Shown here: in pieces, positions 11,767 through 22,033 of the stretch
How the letters are laid out: each line of letters starts with the position of its first letter
Position numbering within the stretch: the stretch's first letter is position 1
Origin: Perilla frutescens
Lineage: Eukaryota; Streptophyta; Magnoliopsida; Lamiales; Lamiaceae
Direction: 5' to 3'
Length of the DNA stretch: 64,000 nucleotides
NCBI GenBank assembly: GCA_026008535.1
Contig: BRKX01000009.1
Coordinates: forward strand, 37,523,001 to 37,587,000
Translations under genes and position numbers: made by a program
The notes under the pieces: model-generated
Databases searched by the model: none
Seen by the model: only the letters and a program-made list of their open reading frames with translations
Told to the model about the DNA's origin: nothing

Positions 11767-13928
11767 TGTTGTGTGTGTGCTTACAGTGTGTAGTTAAACA
11801 CATGCAACTGAACTGAAAATTAAAGCATATCACACAAGCAATTTATAGAGGTTCGAAGCTCAACTTCTACGTCCTTTTTTCCTTCTGCAGAAAGGCAATT
11901 CACTATGCAAGTATAAAGTTCCTTTATGACAGTTACACAGTGATGACAACTGTTGTCCCGGAAGTTGCGCACTCAACTTCCTTAGCCGGTAGGTCGACAA
12001 CTCACACTTGCGATCTCCAACTACTCACTGGAGAGATAAATTGCTATTGTCTGTCTTTTCACGATTTTAGATATTGGTCGATCTTCAAGAGTACAGTCTT
12101 GAAACGTTTATCGACTGGGTTGCTCCTTTCTGCATCTGCGCCTGAGCTGGGGTAGTTGATCACTGAAGTGCGGTGACTGAGAGAATAGCTCTGGCTGGAA
12201 ATCTTCAACAGCTAGCTCGAAGAGCGTTAAGGCTCATTCTCATCAGTTGGAACTTTTGATCTTCTGTGTTTTTTTAAACGTGAGGCTTTAGTGCTTTGGC
12301 GAATATCTTTGCGGAAAGACTTAACTAAAGTGCTCTCGAAAATTCTCAAAAGTCCCACGGTCTTCTCTGGGGTACCTCACCTTTTAAAGACGGGTGACTG
12401 GTAACCGCTGGTGATCACTGTATGATCATAAATGATAAAGCCAGTTGCAAGGCTTTCATTTAATGGGGTCGTTGAGTTGCCTTTGCTCTTTTGACGAGCT
12501 TTTGCTCCAAGATCTCAGTTGCATTAACTTCAAGGTCTTCTTTTGCTTATCTGAATTTCAGTTACGGCTTCTATCTTTGATCTTTAGTTCTGAGCTTTAT
12601 TTGGCAGCTGGAATCTTTAGTTCCTTTGTCTGTCAGTTCTGCATGTCCCTTGGCAGTTTGGAAAGCTTCAGTTGAGATCATCTTCAGCTAGCATTTCTGG
12701 GCTTGGGCTTGATGCCTTCTGAGCTCCAGTTTACTTTGCTTCAACTGGCAGTTTGAACCAGTGTTCTTTAGCTGGTATTTTGGACTTATGTCCCTTCAGC
12801 TTGAACTTTCATAGACTGGTCTTCAGTTCGGTTGCTGGCGTTTTATCAGTTGGACTTCAAAACTGATGCATCTTCAGCTGGTGTCCTTCGAACTAGTGCT
12901 TCGTCAGCTGGAACTTGATTCTTCAACTGGTATCCTTTGAGCTGGCATTTTCATTCAGCTTGTACCTTGGTCTTCTCTTCAGTTGGTATGTTCCTTCAAC
13001 TGGAATATCCTGAGCTGGTATTTTCTTCAGCATGGATCTTAGACTGGTACATTTCTTCAGCTGATATTTTCTTCAGCTGGAATGTCTTGAGCTAGTATTT
13101 CCTTCAGCTCAAAATCATCCTCTCTTCGGGTGGTAGTCTTCTTCAGTTGATGTCATCGTGAGATGGCATGTTCATCAGTTCAAATCGATGTATTCTTCAA
13201 GTGGTATTTCTTAAGTCGGGAATAATCTAGAACTGGTATGTCTCTCAGTTCTTCTCTTTCAGATGGTATTCCCTTCAGCTGGGATCTTCCTTTGAGTGGA
13301 ACATTTCTTCAGCCGGTATTGGACTAGAACTGTCATATCCTTCAGTTCTCTTCAGCTGGTGGCGGTTTAGAAATGGTATGTCCTTCAGTTCTCTTGAACT
13401 GGAACATCTCTTCAGCTGGTGACGGCCTAGAACTAGTATGTCTTTCAGTTCTCTTCAGCTGGAATATCTCTTCAGCTGGTGGCGGCCTAGAACTGGTGTG
13501 TCCTTCAGTTCATCACTTCAGCCGGAATATCTTCTTCAGCTGGTATTGGCCTTGAACAGGTATGTCCATCAGTTCACCACTTTAGCTGGAACATCTTCTT
13601 CAGTTGGTATTGGCCTTGAACTGATATTGTCCATCAGTTCATCACTGTAGACTGGTGACAATTGGTACTTTCTCTTGCTGGTATCTGCAACTTCCAGGTT
13701 GCCTTGCTAATTGTTCTAGCAAGCTACAGTCTTCTTCTTTTTCTCTCTATTCTTCTCTCACATGGATTGATCATTTCTTTTGGATCTGACAGCTTGATTT
13801 CATATGATCATCCTTAGTTTTCTGCTTGATTTCTTTTCAGTTCTTTCAAAGCTCTTTACATATTTTGACATATTTTGACATCTCATCAAAACCCCTTGTA
13901 AGAAAAACATTGATAGTTTTTCCTAACA
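11767..13928 (-). repeat. S1 3' LTR
   Basis: About 2.16 kb, from TGTTGTGTGTGTG on the left to CCTAACA on the right in plus orientation (element sense TGTTAGG...ACACAACA). The length and abutting PPT suit a Sirevirus. The inner half is a degenerate array rich in TTCAGCTGGTAT and TTCAGTTC. The left boundary is inferred from the terminal bases only. Confidence 0.6.
13350..13661. repeat. Five 60-64 bp tandem units in S1 LTR
   Basis: Units start at 13350, 13410, 13470, 13534 and 13598, each opening CTTCAGCTGGT or CTTCAGTTGGT and containing AGAACTGGTATGTCC-like text and TCAGTTC. Less regular relatives extend left to about 12650. Confidence 0.75.
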
Positions 13929-13949
13929 ATTTCTCCCTTTTTGATGATG
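13929..13949 (-). promoter_or_regulatory. S1 polypurine tract
   Basis: On the minus strand: CATCATCAAAAAGGGAGAAA, directly before the LTR start. It closely matches the PPT phrase typical of Sireviruses (CAAAAAGGGGGAGATTG), with a few substitutions. Confidence 0.7.
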
Positions 13950-14119
13950 TCCAAAACATGGCAAAATGGAGCAAAGATGGAAGAATTGATTGAGAAAATT
14001 TTGAGCTATGTAACAAGGACACAATCAAGCAAGAAAACTTGTAGCTAATAAACTGCTAATGTAAAATGATTAGATATCTTTCAATCTACAACAATTTGTT
14101 TTTCTTTTCTCTTTTTTTT

Positions 14120-16035
14120 TTATCCATCAGTTTCTAACTCTTCAACTGCTGCTGGTACCTCATCTCCTTGTTCACCTATTTCACCAATTGCTAGGCTCTC
14201 ATATTTCTTTGGCACTAGCATTTCTCCAGATTTCTCCCCAGACTTCCCCCTGAGACAGATGTCTCTCATCCCTAGCAGCATATCCATATCCCTGGACATC
14301 TTCCTAATCTTTCCACCGAGGCTAATGCCTCTCCTCTCGAGCAGTTCCTACAGTCCTCACTACTTCCCTCTGAGGCTTTACTTTCCCTTGAAACTGCAAG
14401 GGTTCCCTTTGAATCTCATCCCATAGACTCAAAAACTGTCTTCCATCATTTTTCTCCTCAATTTCTTCAATCTCTTTCCCCTTTTTGGCATCATCCAAAA
14501 GGGTGTGCATGTGTAGATCGAAGGATGGAATGGGAACACGTGGTAACAAGCTGAAAGTTATAGCTAAGTTACCTTCAAATAGGAGAGAGAATGACTGTTC
14601 TCTTGGTGGTGATGGTAGCCAGTTGGATGCTTCTTCAATTGGCATGAACTACCATAGATCTGGCAGTGGAGGTTGAACCTGATGTTCAGTTGTCATCATG
14701 GCCAACCTTGGGATGAGTTCTTCAATTGGAGGTGGTTGGTTGAACTTCATAGGTGTGGAGAATGACTTGGATGGCTCTACAAACGACAGTGGAGCTGTGG
14801 CAGGTACTCCATTTCAGATTCTATTGATCATCAAATCCATAATCTCTGAGAGAGTGGGAGTGGCCGTTGATGGATGATTCATCTAGTTTCTGCTCCAATG
14901 TCCTTCTTGACTCTAGAAAAATCATCCCTTTCTATCAAGCAGTGTAAACATAACTGCTTCATCAACTTGATATCTCCAGAGTGACCATCTAAGATATCTT
15001 CTTAGTTGATTGAAGAGATCGAAGTCGTAACTCTCAATAAACTGAAAACTACTGAGCAGATCAGCAAGAGTGTTAAAGCTTTTTTCAACACCATCCATGT
15101 AGTTGGTTTCAGCTGGTGTAGACTTAGCTGGCGCAGTTGATTATGATGTCATGTCTTCATTTGACATGAGCTGCTTTTCTCGACTATTTGAAGTCGGTTT
15201 AGTCAGAGTTGAGGGGCCTTCTTCTGCAGTGCACTGCCTCCTTGATCATTTGCTAAAAATTTTAAGATTCTTTCTCCTTTTAATGAAGATTGTGGGGAGA
15301 TAATATCTCTTGTCCAGCAACTCGCCTCTCTGGTTGAGAAATTGGATCTGATCACTAATGATCATGCTGATCCTGTTGAGAAACCCCAGTTTCTTTGTAA
15401 ATGTTCTAGTTTAATGGTCAAACTTTACCCTGTGAACGTTTTGGCGTAGTTGTGATAGCACATACGATGCCCAATCAACTCTGCATTAGTTGTAAATGAG
15501 TGCCATCAGATGAACATTATCGGCGCTGAAGCGAGTATAGTCTAGATTACCTCTCAGGCAGTGGATGACTATATCCTGGAGTTAGATGAACTATGACCGA
15601 AGACTGTCTTTCAGTCTGTGAGAGTAGTCATTATGCTCAACTCCTAGTTTCATCCATTGACGCCACAATTCTGCATGGTTTGGCATGACTATTTCGTCTG
15701 CCCGTTCACTTGTTCCAAGAATGTGGAGTGATTCCATCACAACTTCCTTGGTTATCATGATCGGATGTCCGTTGACTGATGAGATGATGTTGCCATCTTC
15801 TGTGATGTTGGAGAAGATATAGAACATGGCAACTGTCTCAAGAAAACATCGTCCAAATCTTAGACCTCTTGTGAGAAACTGAAAGAGTCCAGTTTTCTCC
15901 GCTGCTGAGATTAAGCGATGGAACATTTCAGGCTTAAGTCTCTGCATCATGTAGTCCAGTTCTATGAACTTGTCTCTTTTGAGGTTATGAGCAAGTCTAG
16001 CTGGGTCGATGTACTGAGCGGTTCTTTAAGAGAAT
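14120..16035 (-). pseudogene. S1 late gene copy 2 (env-position), broken
   Basis: The recognisable part starts near 16035 (YIDPARLAHNLKRDKF) and runs into the frame at 15950-15591 with KTGLFQFLTRGLRFGRCF and SNITEDGNIISSVNGHPI. After a stop at 15591, homologous text continues in other frames (WASYVLSQL near 15450). It ends in an acidic, basic-patched tail finishing at the stop 14122-14120. The order and motifs match the neighbour at 16676-18522, so the two are paralogs. Proteins with the pattern V/I-NG-x-I-IT after an aromatic-rich helix are found in plant retrotransposons at the env position and in the putative plant transposon protein family; that link is tentative. No membrane segment is obvious. 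Confidence 0.55.
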
Positions 16036-16675
16036 GTTTGAGAGAGAATGAATGGAGTAGATAAAAAGATGTAAAGCAAATACAGGGAGAGTTTGAGATT
16101 GATTTGGATCTTAGATCAATATCTCCTTGGCATTTAAAGAAGATTTGCATGCATGTACTTTGAATTGCACTAGAGTACGCATCAGCTGATCAGTTTAAAT
16201 AGATTTGACTAATGTTCAGCTGGCATAAATGTGATGATCATCTCAGCTGTCAACAAGTTTGGCTTAACTTTTTGATCAGCGGTTGAGATTTCATCCATTT
16301 GGAAATGGGGTAGTTACCATAAATAGCAAATATTTTGTGCAGGATTTTGCTATTTATATCTCTCAGGCTATCAACTCACTTTCTAATTTAGTGATTGATT
16401 TTGTTCATTAGCATTAAAGGCTTGCTATCTTGAGAGATCTCCCATTTGAAAATAATGCCCATTAGATCACGATGGCATTAATCTGATGCGGAATAAGTTT
16501 AAAGATTTAATCAATTTAAACTTTTCCTTAGCAATTGGGCTCCCCCGTCCAACTGATGACTTTTTAATGAACTGACGATGTGGCAACTGATCGATCAGTT
16601 CTAGTCATATCTCATTCTTGGCCTTTGGGACTGATTCATCACTGCACTGATGACATCAGTTGTTGAACTGCTGGA

Positions 16676-18522
16676 TCATATCTCAGTCAGTTTTCTCTTC
16701 TTGAGGGGCCGAACTGGATGCTCTTCACTGCTCTCGTCAGAGCAGTTTGACCTCTTCATCTTGGAGGCGGATCTAACTCCTTCAGCAAACTTCTCTGGCC
16801 TTGCTTTCTTCACGGATTGACTCTGGTGCTTAGCTTCAGCTGATGTGACCCTTCGCCTTCTGTTCAAGTTCCTTTTTGAGGATGACTTGTAATGAAATTC
16901 CTGCAGGTTCAGTTGGGTAGCTGTCTTGTAGCTTGAAGCAATCAGTGGAGTGACATATCTCTTAGATAAGAGATTAGGTGATATGGTAGTGTCTTCATCA
17001 TTATACGGTCGACTCACTGCAATTGGAGTGAGAGGTGGCTCTCACAGCTCTTGTGTAGTTGCAGGTTCAGTTGGTCAATTAGGCTCAGCTAACTGATTTG
17101 GTAGAGTTCCAAAATTCAGTTTTCTACGGGCGGGGCTGATTGTGCAGATCTCTTGCTTCTTTGCTTCTGCTTATTCTTGAGCCTTGATGTCACTTCCCAA
17201 TTCGGCAAGTAAGGCAGTTGGAGAAATTTTCTTGGTCAATCTATGACTCATAATCCTCTGTACTTGCACAATAGTTGGAGGGAATGGATTTGCAGACCCT
17301 GTCCATTTCAAACTCCAAACTTCTTCTCTTTGCAAAAAACTTATGCCGTTTAAAGCGGCGATCAAGAAATGAGACTGGATGGACATTGAGTGTCTTCAGT
17401 TGTACCAGTAGAAGTACCGGTTCAGAAGCTTAAAAAGCTCTTGATCTTGCTTGGCCACAAATGTAAATTGAGTAAAAAGTAAATTGGTTACCTCTTTTTG
17501 TGCATTTTTTGTTGTAAATTCACCACTATAGAAAATGCGAATATCTTCTTCCGTCAATTGGAGAGGGGGACAAATTCTCCTGAAGTAGTTAGCTCCATAA
17601 TTTGAATGAGGAATTCCGATGAATGGAATAATCTCATCTGGATCGGAACAGTCTTGGAAGTCCACTGTTGATCCATTCTTGGAGACTGATGACGGGACAA
17701 CATTGGCAGTTGACGTATTTGAGGCTGTGGCATTTGTATTACCTTTTGCTAACCTTTTCTTCTTGAGTGAGTGCAAATGAATGCTTCCTCTCTTGGGAAT
17801 CCAGTCGGAGATGAGGACTGGTAATGCATCATCATTTGGTAGCTTCAAGATGTCTTCAATCATCTTGATCATTCTGAGAACAAGTCCTACCATGGACTCA
17901 AACTTCCCTGTTCTCTTTGAGTTGAAAGCTTTAAGATCTTGATGCTTGAGTTGTGAGAATACAAACTCTGCCCAGTTTGTCTAGCGTCCTTCAGCTAGGT
18001 GTATCATCACCTTGTACCTCTCCTAGGTAAGCTGGCTTAGGCTTCCAATTGCTCCAAACATCATCTTGTTTGTGATGTCGAGTAGAACTCCATACTCTGG
18101 TCTTAGATCAGTTTTGGCTGTGGAAAAACTAAATGCCTTTTGGTAGGTGGGGGTCTTCCACCTTCTCCAGTATGGTTAAGCTATTTCACTCAACGCTTAA
18201 ATGGTTGCTTCTTCCCTTGGAAGTTGAAAAACTTCAGCAACTGTTCCTTCAGTTATCTTGATTGATCGGCCTTGGATAACTGATGTAATCTCCTTGCCAT
18301 CAGCACTGATTTGTGCTTGGAGAAGAAATTCACACACCCGACTTTTTCTGAAGAATCTGAGTGGTGTTTCCAGGTAGTAAAGAATCCCTGTCTTGTGAAG
18401 AGAAACAAGCAGGTTCTGGCTGTTTGATTTTTAAAGAATATCCTGGAATTTCTTCCTTTCAAGGAATTTATTTCTCATCATCTGACTTTTGAAAGAGCTG
18501 GGGAACTAAGCAATTCTGCCAT
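16676..18522 (-). pseudogene. S1 late gene copy 1 (env-position), broken
   Basis: A possible start is the ATG at 18522-18520 (MAELLSSPALSKVR), followed by a frame change. The conserved core lies at about 18400-18190 (YYLETPLRFFRKSRVCEF, then ISADGKEITSVIQGRSIKIT). The 17893-17396 segment has MVGLVLRMIKMIEDILKLP and LTEEDIRIFYSGEF. The segments 17386-17171 and 17017-16676 form the C-terminus, which is basic and ends with KRKLTEI, resembling a nuclear localisation signal. Several in-frame TAA or TAG codons look like CAA or CAG after C-to-T change. It is a paralog of 14120-16035. The role is unknown; the location between pol and PPT is where Sireviruses carry env-like genes. Confidence 0.55.
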
Positions 18523-18553
18523 TGAAGAAAATTTGGCTAGAATTTTTAAGAGA

Positions 18554-18556
<3 letters not shown>

Positions 18557-18596
<40 letters not shown>
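18557..18596. repeat. (GA)n microsatellite
   Basis: About 20 GA units, about 35 bases upstream of the putative start of late gene copy 1, in its presumptive 5' untranslated region. Confidence 0.9.
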
Positions 18597-18598
<2 letters not shown>

Positions 18599-18872
18599 CT
18601 TTGAGTGAGATTGGGAAAATGAGTATGTCTCTTCTCTTTTGTAAGGGAGGAAGACTAGATCTGAATTGATTTATGAGTAATGAATAGGTACTCATATATC
18701 TTTGAAAAATTTGTGTCCCTTGCTTTTGTTTATTATTTTAAATGCCTTTCTTAGATTTTCAACGGTAAGAATTTAAGTGGTTTTGCTGACGTAGCATTTT
18801 ATCAATAAAATATTTATTTTATTGATTGAAAAGAGTTACAAAACTTAATTACAAGAAGAACACTTAGAGGTT

Positions 18873-19142
18873 CTAATCAGCGAAGCTTGATAACTCTCTA
18901 ATCCTTCTTGTGCTCTGTCTTCCGCCTTTAGTAGGTGGCTCATCAGTTTCATCATGGCTTGATGGTGTGGCTGCAACTTGTTGAGCATTCAGTCGATCTT
19001 GCAACTACTGGATGAGCTATGAGTGAAGCTTTAGCTGCTCCTGAATGCTGCGAAACTGCTCTTCGTGCTGATCTGTGCACTGAGCAATGGAGCTTTCTGG
19101 TTGCTCTCGCAGTCCAAATTTATACTTATAATTTCCGTTTTA
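18873..19142 (-). pseudogene. C-terminal fragment of a third late ORF in S1
   Basis: A minus-strand frame from the G3 junction to the stop at 18875-18873 reads QCTDQHEEQFRSIQEQLKL, then two stops, then QDRLNAQQVAATPSSHDE and a basic RQSTRRIRELSSFAD end. It has a coiled-coil-like, Q-rich character. It is cut at its 5' side by the G3 LTR at 19143. It could be the end of a third late gene or of a gag-type protein; I cannot tell. Confidence 0.4.
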
Positions 19143-20828
19143 TGCTCACTAGATACTACTTAGGACCACACCCGCAATTGGACGGGGTCAATTGTAGAAG
19201 CAATAAGCTTAACCTGAGTCGATCTCTCAAGGAAGACTTTATATGAAAGAACTATCTAAAGACTACACATGCTTTTAACAAAACGACTAAAATATGATCT
19301 AAATATTCTAACAAGGGGGGTTTGCTAATGATTATATTATTAATTCGAAACGGACAATAAAGCGAGATAATTAAATGCAAAAACATAAATTAAATCGAGA
19401 TTAGAGGAAACAAGTTTGATTAAGGTATTAGGTGTAGATTCTCTCAATGGTTTTATCATTATACTATATTCAAGTTGATAATGCTACTCTCACAAATACG
19501 ATAGTCCCTTCCAATTAGTTTAACTTCAATTACTGTCACCGTCTATCCGTTAAACCTCTCTTAGCGATATCGTATATACAAGATTGACATATTAGGCTTA
19601 GGAACCCCATTCACCTAACGTCAAAGGAACCAATTTCCAGATTTAGATTCACAATCAAGACTCCTCTAAATCCTATCAATGTTCAAGTAGTGATCAATTA
19701 CCTAAAAATGAAAAAGCACGATTCCAACAACAACAAACAACAAGAACAAGCATAGATCAAAACAACATCGATCCTCTACCCCCTAATAGAGAGATTAGCC
19801 ACTAAACATGCTTAAAACAACACAAATACCATAGAAGAAAGTCATCTCATAAATCAAATGCAAATAACTCCAACTTCTACAATATTAAGTATCCTTCAAG
19901 AGTTTTTGGGATGAATCCCCACAAACATCCAAGAAATACAAAGACAATACAAGATAAACCTCCTCCGAGCTTAGCTTCCGCGGATGGCTCATCGTTGGCC
20001 TTCTCATCTTCTCTTCTTCTTGCTTGGCTTGGCTCCCTTCTTCTTTCTTTTCTCCTCGTCCCTCTTGTGAATGTGATGATGATGGAAATGGTGAGGGAAA
20101 ATGTTGTAGAGATTTAGTGTGTGTAGTGTGTGTGAAAAGAGAGAGAAGTGAAAGATAGGTATGGTGATAGGAGAGAGAAAAGGTGGTGGTAAAGTGATGG
20201 TGATGGAGCAATAAATGTGAGAGGGATTTGGGGAGGATTTTGTGGAAGAAAAATTCAAAGCTAGGTTTAGGGTGGATTAATCCCCATTCCCTAGTGCTAG
20301 ATTAGGATAGCTCAAGGATCTCTTATGCAAAATGAGGAGGAAGAAGAATACTTGTTGCCAAATGAAGGAGAGGCGAGAAATGAGTGCACAATGGCTCGAT
20401 CGAGCAAATCAGAGCAACTCACGCGCCCGCCGGGCGCCGCGCGCCCGCGGAAGTCTTGGTCGCATGCGCCCGCGGGGTGTCTCCGCCGAGAGCAACTTCG
20501 CGCGGGCACGAGACTTGCGCGGCCGCGGTGGTTCCTTGGTCTTCCTGTTGCACGGCCGCGGGGCCCTTGGTTTCTCCCTCCAGGCTCATCTCTTCCGGTC
20601 CGGATTCATCTCTTCCGGCTTATCTTCGCTCCGCACCACCTTATTACCTAAGAATCAAGATTATGCGTACAAAAGCTCAAGTTTTCCAAAACTTGGCCTA
20701 TTCCACCATAAGAGCAACAAGAGAAGAAAATCACACAAATCCTATAGATAAACTAGATTAAAATACTAGGAAATGCAAAAGAAACATGCAAAATCAAGCA
20801 ACAAAACACCACAAATAAACACCAAACA
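19143..20828 (-). repeat. G3 3' LTR
   Basis: In plus orientation it runs from TGCTCACTAG to ACCAAACA. The inner end abuts ACTCTCCCACACTTA, the complement of the PPT. Length 1686 bp. It contains a GC-rich patch with CGCGCCCGCG (20440), CGCGGCCGCG (20518) and variants, plus GGCTCGATCGAGC at 20393. The outer boundary is inferred from TG only. Confidence 0.65.
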
Positions 20829-20867
20829 ACTCTCCCACACTTAGCTCTTTGCTTTTCCTCAAGCAAA
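20829..20867 (-). promoter_or_regulatory. G3 terminal hairpin and polypurine tract
   Basis: TTTGCTT (20848-20854) and AAGCAAA (20861-20867) pair perfectly around a minus-strand loop GAGGAA. GAGCTAAGTGTGGGAGAGT follows, then the LTR. It is expected to be the primer for plus-strand synthesis. Confidence 0.7.
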
Positions 20868-21805
20868 TAAGAAATTTAAAAATATGAAGCAAGAAGGAAA
20901 TATTCACAGGTGATCATGTAATCGACAATTTGCATGGTTCCCACAAAAGCATTCATTATCCAAGAATGCGAACACAATATCTAATCAAATGAATTGCTTG
21001 TCCTCTCAAGTCTAGGAAAAACACGTTAGCCCATATTCAACTAAATTACATCCCCACAAATAACATCCACCTTTTTTAAGATACTACATAAAGCGACAAA
21101 GGGAATTGCAAACACAGGATAAGGGTTATTAGGTCAAATCATCGAGTATAACCGAGCTTCCTAATGTGGTTTTCCATACTCATCATGCAACACATGAAAG
21201 GATTTGACACACTTATGAGAGAAGTAGAATCCGGAATGCAATCCTATTTATTTAAACAAATTCATGGGGGGGAATGGATCAAAAATCACAAGGTAAAACC
21301 ATAGAGAGGAAATCCCTAGTGTCCTTGTGTGGTTTCCCATACTCATAGTCGAATAAATCAACCAGCGGAGTAGAGATCCTTATTTTCCCTTTTTTTTTCT
21401 TTTCATTTCCTCTTTTTTTTGTTTTTTTTATATCATAAATATGAGGATAAATGATTAAGGGGAGTAATTTTCAAGAACAAGGCCAAGCATGCTTCCTATT
21501 CTTTCAAGGGCAAGACTCTTCAAGTCAATCATTAAATTGTGATCACATTCAAAAATAATTCATGTTCAAAAGTGAAACCACGGAACAATTCATTCATTCA
21601 TGAGGAACTTGAAAATAATTCCTTGAAGATTCATATCAAAAAAATTTCAAATTTAACCATCGGGCAAGGCAAAATACTAAGTGGGAGAATCTCATCATAC
21701 CTAGATAACTAAAACCACATACTCAACATCAATATAATCAAAAGTTTCACATAAACAACAAAACAACGTGAACAACAAAACAACGAAATCCACAACATAA
21801 CAAGC
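20868..21805 (-). other. G3 3' untranslated region between the two PPT modules
   Basis: About 0.9 kb, AT-rich, without a plausible ORF. It has T-rich runs near 21395-21430 and lies between two near-identical functional-looking modules. Confidence 0.5.
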
Positions 21806-21845
21806 TCTCCCCCACACTTAAAACATGCATTGTCCTCAATGTATG
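21806..21845 (-). promoter_or_regulatory. G3 internal hairpin and PPT-like module
   Basis: Arms 21824-21832 and 21837-21845 pair in 8 of 9 positions, with AGGA as the minus-strand loop. TTTTAAGTGTGGGGGAG follows. The purine tract is better preserved than the terminal one, although it lies about 1 kb from the LTR. Confidence 0.65.
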
Positions 21846-22033
21846 AAAATAAGATGCAATAAGAGAATAGGGAAGAGTAACACATTACAAATCATAGAAG
21901 ACCGGCAACAGGCGCTGGTTCCTACAAAACACACAACAAATACAACCAACAAACAACAAAAGGGGGAACTGAAAAGAATAACAACACGCACACAAACACA
22001 AAAATAACAAGTACACAAAAACACAAAAGAACT

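Larger units (their letters stand above)
11767..19142 (-). mobile_element. S1: Sirevirus-like copia element, 3' half
   Basis: On the minus strand the right-hand part holds late genes, then a PPT with the Sirevirus-type text ATCATCAAAAAGGGAGAAAT (13948-13929), then a long LTR starting TGTTAGG. No gag-pol of this element is visible: at 19143 it is replaced by the LTR of G3. The words CAGCTGG, AACTGG, TTCAGTT and ACTGAT recur across the LTR, intergenic DNA and ORFs. Confidence 0.65.

Noticed and set aside
20325..20761. Overlapping plus-strand ORFs of 108-139 aa in a GC-rich patch
   Set aside because: They are opened by the CGCG palindromes of the G3 LTR, in three frames at once, with no conserved domain.
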